Positions 5,768-9,710 of a stretch of DNA of 9,710 nt are shown in pieces. The notes under the pieces are model-generated. The model was not told the origin of the DNA and searched no databases. It worked only from the letters and a program-made list of their open reading frames with translations. The position numbers and the translations under genes were made by a program. Source of the DNA: Elusimicrobiota bacterium (lineage in GTDB: Bacteria > Elusimicrobiota > Elusimicrobia > Elusimicrobiales > UBA9959). Position 1 is the first letter of the stretch, and every line of letters starts with the position of its first letter. The stretch lies in assembly GCA_003500765.1 (NCBI GenBank), contig DNQL01000281.1, positions 1 through 9,710 on the forward strand, written 5' to 3'.

Positions 5768-6871
5768 TCATCCCCTGAGCCTTGAGACGAACCTGAACAA
5801 CGGAGCGAGCAGACAAAGATTCCTGCAGTAGAACCGGTGGTCCACCGCCGAATACAACAGCAGCGCCGCCGCTATAAGCGAGAAAAAACCGGAATAAATG
5901 CCCGAAAAGACATACATGTACGGTTCAAGCGTATAATAGCGTCCGGAAGGCAGGAGATACAAGAGATAACCGGCAAGCAGAATATATTTGAGGTAACGGA
6001 GCCGGCCCGGCCTGGACGAATAGACCGGGACCTTCAGGAATTTCAGGGCGCGATGCAGCAGTTCGGAAAGAGCGCCGAAAGGACAGAGGAAAGAACAATA
6101 AATATTGCGCCCCAGGACCAGGGCCGCGAAAACCACGCAGGCCAGCAGCAGGAAAGGGCTGAAATAGGCGAACTTGAATCCCCCGGACAAACCGGAATAG
6201 ATATCGTTGACCGAAAGATAGATCCTGAAGAAAAAACCCAGGGCGGCGGCGGCATAGATCATCGTGAGATATTTAAGGAACGGTCCGCGCAGATAAAGCG
6301 AAGCGAACGCCAGCAGCAGGCCCAGCGCCACGGCCAGGTATTCCGGCAGCCTGTTTATGGACGGCGGCGGGGAAACAGCGCCGTCGAGGTAGTACTTGAG
6401 GGAATCCCTTACGCCGTTGTTTATGGCCGCCGCGCTGTAAGTTGCCCCCGTCCAGGCGGCAGCGTCCTCTTCCAGCGGGAAAGCGGACCGGACGCTTTTG
6501 CCCGGATAACGCCCTAAAAAACCGTTCTCCCGCAGGAACTCCAGGTATTCGGGAGTTTCCGTGTTCTGCAGCACTTCCACGCGCCCTATGGTATCGTCCG
6601 GCTTTATGAAAACCAGCACCGGCAGTTTTCCCGCGTAACCCGTTATATTTCCGGAAACGCTTTCGGAAAGGACCGCGGTGCCGAGAAAAGACCCGCCGGC
6701 GCCGCGGACCTTATAGACCTTTCCGCTTTTTTCGGCGCGAACCGCGCCCCCGATACGGGCGGTTATGACCTCCTCCCCTCCGCACGGCGCCACGCCGAGC
6801 AGGCCGCGCCCGTAATAGAGGGCCGCTCCGCCAAGGACCAGCAGCAGGACCCTGCGCGCCGTTTTATTCAT
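5768..6871 (-). CDS. Membrane protein with FMN-binding domain and NapH/NosR-like Fe-S core
   Basis: This 367-residue protein probably moves electrons across the inner membrane. After an N-terminal membrane helix (residues 7-27) comes a periplasmic FMN-binding domain (about 35-165) with the flavinylation motif TGATYS, Thr144 being the expected FMN attachment site. About five more helices follow (near 176-194, 199-217, 236-255, 293-308 and 326-342). Two CxxxC motifs lie at their cytosolic ends: C259/C263 in YCSFLCPFG and C349/C353 in YCRNLCLLAP, as in NapH, NosR and RnfG-like Fe-S membrane proteins. It lacks the ferredoxin domain that ends NosR. The Asp usually placed six residues before the FMN-bearing Thr is Ala here, and the second Cys motif lacks the following Pro. 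Its start overlaps the previous gene by eight bases, and its TGA lies beside the flavin transferase start. Confidence 0.88.
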   Translation of the reverse strand: MNKTARRVLLLVLGGAALYYGRGLLGVAPCGGEEVITARIGGAVRAEKSGKVYKVRGAGGSFLGTAVLSESVSGNITGYAGKLPVLVFIKPDDTIGRVEVLQNTETPEYLEFLRENGFLGRYPGKSVRSAFPLEEDAAAWTGATYSAAAINNGVRDSLKYYLDGAVSPPPSINRLPEYLAVALGLLLAFASLYLRGPFLKYLTMIYAAAALGFFFRIYLSVNDIYSGLSGGFKFAYFSPFLLLACVVFAALVLGRNIYCSFLCPFGALSELLHRALKFLKVPVYSSRPGRLRYLKYILLAGYLLYLLPSGRYYTLEPYMYVFSGIYSGFFSLIAAALLLYSAVDHRFYCRNLCLLAPLFRFVSRLRG

Positions 6872-7499
6872 CCCCGCTCCGCGCCGGTCCTTCGGGAACG
6901 GCCTCTCTTACGGCGTAACCTTCATTGACGACCTTCCCGTCTTTCAAAACGCCGGACCGTATCATCGGCAGCACCTTTCGGCAGGTAGCTTCCACGGCGC
7001 GCCGTATGGCGCGGGAGGTCATGGTTGCCCCGCTTACGGCGTCCACTTCCGGTATTACATCCTTTTCGCCGGGGCCCAGGACCATATCCCTGAACTGGTT
7101 GAAGAAAGGGTTCCCGCCTTTTTTAGAGCCGCGCTCAAAATATTTCTTGACGTAGGAAAGCGTTTCCCGTGATTCAACGAGGACGCACCTCTTTATCTTT
7201 TTCCCGTCCCCGGAGATCTCAACCGCCACGGAAGTGGGCCCCTGGTAACCTTCCGGCCGCGCGTGATCCCCGGTCAGGAACCAGAAACTTCCCCCGCCGG
7301 GGCCGGGATCATAGATAAAACGTCCGACCGAGCTCTCGTACACGGCGGGGGTTTCCGCGCCGTTCTCCGCGGCTAACCGCGCGAAACCGGCGTCGGTGAC
7401 CGGCGTCAAAGGACGGGGTTTGCGGCCGCGGCGCGCCTGCGCGGGAGAGGAAACGGCCAACAGGGATAAACTCAGCAGAACGGCGATAAAACAACGCAT
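6864..7499 (-). CDS. Exported FMN-binding domain protein
   Basis: This 211-residue protein has a Sec signal peptide (MRCFIAVLLSLSLLAVSSPAQA) and one FMN-binding domain of the RnfG/NqrC type. The motif DAVSGATMTS at residues 153-162 is a full match to the flavinylation consensus, with Thr159 as the expected covalent FMN site. It is probably a periplasmic electron carrier, modified by the ApbE encoded two genes downstream, that exchanges electrons with the adjacent membrane FMN/Fe-S protein. The stretch after the signal is basic (RRGRKPRP), which could touch membrane or partners. The start at 7499 has AGGAGG five bases upstream, while a TTG start at 7532 would fall inside a hairpin. It ends TAA, overlapping the next ATG by eight bases. 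Its acceptor is unknown. Confidence 0.9.
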   Translation of the reverse strand: MRCFIAVLLSLSLLAVSSPAQARRGRKPRPLTPVTDAGFARLAAENGAETPAVYESSVGRFIYDPGPGGGSFWFLTGDHARPEGYQGPTSVAVEISGDGKKIKRCVLVESRETLSYVKKYFERGSKKGGNPFFNQFRDMVLGPGEKDVIPEVDAVSGATMTSRAIRRAVEATCRKVLPMIRSGVLKDGKVVNEGYAVREAVPEGPARSGDE

Positions 7500-7518
7500 G
7501 TATCCTCCTTTTTTGATC

Positions 7519-7550
7519 ACGCTCCGGGGCAATACGTCACCCCGGAGCGT
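7519..7550 (-). promoter_or_regulatory. Perfect 11-bp hairpin just before the FMN-protein ribosome site
   Basis: Arms at 7519-7529 and 7540-7550 are exact inverted repeats (ACGCTCCGGGG and its complement) around a 10-base loop. In the minus-strand transcript five U precede the stem and six A follow after a GATC bulge, so the stem could extend with A-U pairs. There is no U-run after the stem in either direction, so it is not a classic intrinsic terminator. The A-run leads directly into the AGGAGG of the gene at 7499. It lies 10 bases past the barrel gene stop and may separate barrel from downstream expression by mRNA processing or control of translation. Confidence 0.6.
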
Positions 7551-7560
7551 AAAAACCCGT

Positions 7561-8562
7561 TCAGAATGTCCACATACTCATAAGCGTAAGCGAATAATCC
7601 GGCGCCGTGGAATTTTTTGCGCTGTAGGGCAGCGAAACCTGCACACCAAATTTACGCTTGTCGTAATCCTCTCCCATGGGGTAGAACTCAAGCCCCGCGA
7701 CTATATTATGCATATACGCGTAATAGCCCGCGTCCCGATAGGCGGCGCTGTAAAGACTGCCCCTGTTCTTCTGCAGACCCAGCCAGCCCGCCAGCTGGGC
7801 TTTGAGCTCTATACGCTCCGTTATCCCCTTCTCCAGGACGAACATATAATCCAGCCTGTCAGGCATATCCCTGCCCGACTGACCGAAGTTATAGTGGTTC
7901 TTTTCGAGAGGTTCATCGGCCGGCAGATAAGCGGTGGCCGCGTATTCCGGCGCTTTCCCCCACCATTCATAAATAAGGTGCGCGGCAAAATCCACGCCCA
8001 CGCTGAGGCCGCCATGCGCCAGCAGGCCCAGCTGGGCCTTGTCGCAGCCCGGGCCGAGCCCAGTAATTATATCTTCCAGGTTGTCGGCCAGGCCGAAGCC
8101 GTAGGCCGCGCCGGCGCTGAGCTTGAAATAATCCACGCTCTTAAGGCCGGTCCCGGTCAGGTCGATGAAACGGTACTTGCCGGCCAGCCATAATTCGGCC
8201 AGCGAAGCCTCGCTGAAGGAGATCCGCCTGGCGCCTGCGGTTTTCTTCTGGCTTTCGCTCTCCACAGCGCGATACTTGGCCTGCACGGCCACGTCCAGGG
8301 CGGCGGTAGCGCCATAACCTATCCTGACATCGGTCTCCGCCTGTTCCTTGGCGCGGACCGAATTATCCCCGGAGGTCCCGATGTCCACCATCTTCCCGGT
8401 GGCCCAATCGTACTTTTCCGTCATCTTCGTGACTTTATAGTTCAGCCTGGGCCAGAGCGTACCTTTCGGTATGCCGTTGGGACAGCCCAGTATATCCGCG
8501 GAACTGGCGACGGAAGTCAGGGTAAAAACCAGCAATAAAGCCCCTGTTATGCAACTTTTCAT
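7561..8562 (-). CDS. Outer-membrane beta-barrel protein of the flavoprotein locus
   Basis: This 333-residue exported protein has a signal peptide (MKSCITGALLLVFTLTSVASSA) and repeated amphipathic strands with aromatic girdle residues, for example AALDVAVQAKYRAVE, ELWLAGKYRFIDLTG and LSVGVDFAAHLIYEWWG. It ends SMWTF, the aromatic C-terminus expected of a BAM substrate. It is probably a 10- to 14-strand barrel, loosely like the one at 896-156, though strand counts are a rough reading. Two Cys outside the signal (LGCPNG near the mature N-terminus and GPGCDKA mid-protein) might form a disulfide. No heme motif or TonB box is seen. The start at 8562 has AAGGAG nine bases upstream; a TTG at 8592 is unlikely. 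It lies between the CxxC mini-protein and the exported flavoprotein, so it may let a substrate or electron acceptor cross the outer membrane. Confidence 0.78.
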   Translation of the reverse strand: MKSCITGALLLVFTLTSVASSADILGCPNGIPKGTLWPRLNYKVTKMTEKYDWATGKMVDIGTSGDNSVRAKEQAETDVRIGYGATAALDVAVQAKYRAVESESQKKTAGARRISFSEASLAELWLAGKYRFIDLTGTGLKSVDYFKLSAGAAYGFGLADNLEDIITGLGPGCDKAQLGLLAHGGLSVGVDFAAHLIYEWWGKAPEYAATAYLPADEPLEKNHYNFGQSGRDMPDRLDYMFVLEKGITERIELKAQLAGWLGLQKNRGSLYSAAYRDAGYYAYMHNIVAGLEFYPMGEDYDKRKFGVQVSLPYSAKNSTAPDYSLTLMSMWTF

Positions 8563-8585
8563 GTTATAAATCTCCTTATGTTTTA

Positions 8586-8614
8586 ATCTCAACGCCCGTC
8601 GAACCGGTTGTCAA
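8586..8614 (-). promoter_or_regulatory. Candidate promoter for the barrel and flavoprotein operon
   Basis: A perfect TTGACA (8614-8609) is followed at 17 bases by TGAGAT (8591-8586), only three of six matches to the -10 consensus. Transcription would start near 8579, leaving a leader of about 17 bases that just contains the AAGGAG of the gene at 8562. The -35 box is identical to that of the promoter at 4353-4325. The weak -10 suggests activator dependence or a fortuitous match. Confidence 0.4.
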
Positions 8615-8663
8615 GGGTATGCAAAGCCGGCGGGGCGGCGTATTCGGGTACTGAGAGGAGGAT

Positions 8664-8948
8664 TCAACGCGGCGGAGGGGACCTGGCGGAGATCGGCGAC
8701 CAGGGTCGGAAAAGGTTAATTTCCGTGACGGCCGGCAAAGCCGGCCTGAAAACGGTTATTGGAGGATCTGGCGCCACCGCGCCATGCGCGGAAACGCCCG
8801 CCATCAGATCGCAGACCTGGCAATCCAGGATATCATCCCCGGGCAGCCTGGAAAAGGCATGCTCATAAATATGCGCGGCCATCACGAAGACGGCCGCCAG
8901 CATCAGGGATAATGCCAGCCCTTCTATCTTTTTCGCTGATTTCAGCAT
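8664..8948 (-). CDS. Small membrane protein with H...CxxC motif, paralogue of 4317-4033 product
   Basis: This 94-residue protein has a basic start (MLKSAKK), a hydrophobic helix at residues 9-25 (ALSLMLAAVFVMAA), then H26 and H30, a CxxC pair C43/C46 (DCQVCDLMAG), a Pro-rich stretch (APDPPITVFRPALP) and a tail SARSPPPR. Length and plan match the 94-residue product at 4317-4033, although this copy has only the two core cysteines in the cluster. It was probably once one family, possibly DUF2946-like, and may bind a metal or take part in thiol redox chemistry outside the inner membrane. The gene follows the ferredoxin stop by 17 bases with no clear ribosome site, so translation may be coupled. 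The next gene is an outer-membrane barrel, as for the other copy. Confidence 0.7.
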   Translation of the reverse strand: MLKSAKKIEGLALSLMLAAVFVMAAHIYEHAFSRLPGDDILDCQVCDLMAGVSAHGAVAPDPPITVFRPALPAVTEINLFRPWSPISARSPPPR

Positions 8949-8965
8949 CTGCGCGGCGGCGGGAT

Positions 8966-9331
8966 TCAGGCCTTACCCCCTTTCAATTTCATAAGGCCCT
9001 CGATGGTCTTTTCAGCCACCGCTATCTCGCGGCGGTAATGCTTTATGAAACGGTCCAGCGAGTTCTCCCGCTCCGGAGCGCCCAGGCGCTCGCCGCATAA
9101 CGCTGTTTTTTTCTCGGCGTCCGCGATATTTGCCGAAACCAGCGACGGTACGAGCTCGCTGTCATGACCTACGGCATGGCGCGGACAGACTTCGTGGCAG
9201 ACGCCGCAACGGGCGCATTTCAACATATCTATCTTCGCTTTGCGGGCGGAAGTCAGGACGATGGCCTCCGCGGGGCATTTGCGGACGCAGACGCCACAGC
9301 CGGTGCAATCGTTTTCTTTTATCCAGGGCAT
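8966..9331 (-). CDS. 2[4Fe-4S] ferredoxin-type protein with C-terminal extension
   Basis: This 121-residue cytosolic protein carries two classical cluster motifs near the N-terminus: C9, C12, C15, C19 (CTGCGVCVRKCP) and C39, C42, C45, C49 (CARCGVCHEVCP). It should hold two [4Fe-4S] clusters and pass single electrons. About 70 residues follow the second motif; they are largely charged and helical (ADAEKKTALCGERLG, DRFIKHYRREIAVAEKTIEGL), with an extra Cys at 79, and may mediate docking. The start at 9331 has AGGAG six bases upstream, partly overlapping the stop region of the upstream FAD oxidoreductase gene 10 bases away, so the two are one transcription unit and a likely redox pair. It might donate electrons to the membrane FMN/Fe-S protein, which lacks its own ferredoxin domain; that link is inference. 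Confidence 0.93.
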   Translation of the reverse strand: MPWIKENDCTGCGVCVRKCPAEAIVLTSARKAKIDMLKCARCGVCHEVCPRHAVGHDSELVPSLVSANIADAEKKTALCGERLGAPERENSLDRFIKHYRREIAVAEKTIEGLMKLKGGKA

Positions 9332-9341
9332 GTTCTCTCCT

Positions 9342-9710
9342 TTAAACGCATTCGGGGATCTTTTCCTGATCAGCCGCGCCAGCGCCGGACAGGGCGTCGA
9401 GCGCGTTCTCGCAGGCCAGCACTATGGCGTTGGCGGCCGGGAAAAAGCTCTGCAACGGCTGCGCGCTGTAGGCAAGCCGCGAGAGTCCTTTGAGCGTCAT
9501 CCTGCGCTGTATAGCCAGCGTCAGTATGTCCGTTTTGTCCGTGGCCGGGAAGCCGTCGCTGAGCACCTGGCCGCCGACCACCCGCAGGGTGGAGCGCTCG
9601 GCGACGATCTTGACCTTGAGCGGGCCGGCCTCGGCCATGATGGGGAAGGTGGTGGTCGCCTCGCCATGGCCGGTCACGACCTCCAGCCCGCGCTTGACGG
9701 CGGCCGCGGC
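9342..9710 (-). CDS. C-terminal part of a FAD-dependent NAD(P)H oxidoreductase, cut by the window edge
   Basis: The frame is open to the right edge and ends with TAA at 9344-9342, giving the last 122 residues of a larger protein. The sequence fits the C-terminal dimerisation domain of the pyridine nucleotide-disulfide oxidoreductase group that includes NADH oxidases, NADH peroxidases, CoA-disulfide reductases and NAD(P)H sulfur reductases. The support is the strand KVKIVAERSTLRVVGGQVLS, then TDILTLAIQRRMTLKGLSRL, and the closing LAYSAQPLQSFFPAANAIVL followed by ACENAL. In these enzymes FAD and NAD(P)H are bound by the N-terminal part, which lies outside. A GTG at 9677 is not the start, since the reading frame and homology continue upstream. 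With the ferredoxin directly downstream it may move electrons between NAD(P)H and ferredoxin or a thiol/sulfur substrate. Confidence 0.85.
   Translation of the reverse strand, partial: AAAAVKRGLEVVTGHGEATTTFPIMAEAGPLKVKIVAERSTLRVVGGQVLSDGFPATDKTDILTLAIQRRMTLKGLSRLAYSAQPLQSFFPAANAIVLACENALDALSGAGAADQEKIPECV

Noticed and set aside
5766..5816. TTG start at 5816 for the flavin transferase
   Set aside because: The added residues precede the lipoprotein signal and lie inside the upstream gene. ATG at 5765, or 5771, fits the signal and ribosome site.
7519..7550. Intrinsic terminator after the barrel gene
   Set aside because: The stem is perfect, but no U-run follows it in either transcription direction. 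In the minus-strand RNA it is followed by GATC and an A-run.
8563..8592. TTG start at 8592 for the barrel gene
   Set aside because: The ATG at 8562 has an AAGGAG at suitable distance and begins a clean signal peptide; the longer form would include the leader.
1..9710. Insertion sequences, tRNA or rRNA genes, CRISPR arrays, phage genes
   Set aside because: No transposase or integrase frames, cloverleaf-like sequences or spaced direct repeats were recognised by reading; the window is filled by one-directional protein genes.

Overview
The window carries fourteen protein genes, twelve complete and two cut by its edges, all on the minus strand. The DNA is GC-rich. Exported proteins with Sec signals, a lipoprotein, and at least three predicted outer-membrane beta-barrels indicate a diderm (Gram-negative-type) bacterium. 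The style (GC-rich, many short-gap operons, orphan barrels) would fit a lineage such as Elusimicrobiota or a deltaproteobacterial relative, but no gene here fixes the taxon. No RNA genes, mobile elements, CRISPR arrays or gene-free stretches above 300 bases were seen.

Read in the direction of transcription (high to low coordinates), the first block is redox. It starts with the C-terminus of an NAD(P)H-type FAD oxidoreductase (9710-9342), a two-cluster ferredoxin (9331-8966) and a 94-residue membrane protein with a CxxC motif (8948-8664). After a roughly 100-base gap with a candidate promoter come an outer-membrane barrel (8562-7561) and a hairpin. Then four almost touching genes follow: an exported FMN-binding protein (7499-6864), a membrane protein joining an FMN-binding domain to a NapH/NosR-like Fe-S core (6871-5768), the flavin transferase ApbE (5765-4752), and a small DGC-type Cys protein (4755-4372). 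The likely logic is that ApbE attaches FMN covalently to the two FMN-binding proteins, which pass electrons between cytosolic donors and an unknown acceptor outside the inner membrane.

The second block is metal uptake, under its own strong-looking promoter (-35/-10 at 4353-4325) that seems to give a leaderless mRNA. It holds a second 94-residue CxxC membrane protein (4317-4033), a histidine-rich outer-membrane barrel (3912-2743), a TroA/ZnuA-type metal-binding protein (2715-1825) and an ABC-3 family permease (1778-957). A further barrel (896-156) and the start of an exported protein (151-1) follow. No ABC ATPase is present in the window.

The most notable pattern is that both CxxC mini-proteins have the same length and architecture, and each directly precedes an outer-membrane barrel gene, one in the redox block and one in the metal block. 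This suggests a repeated, little-described 'CxxC membrane protein plus barrel' module and perhaps a common metal theme linking the two blocks.
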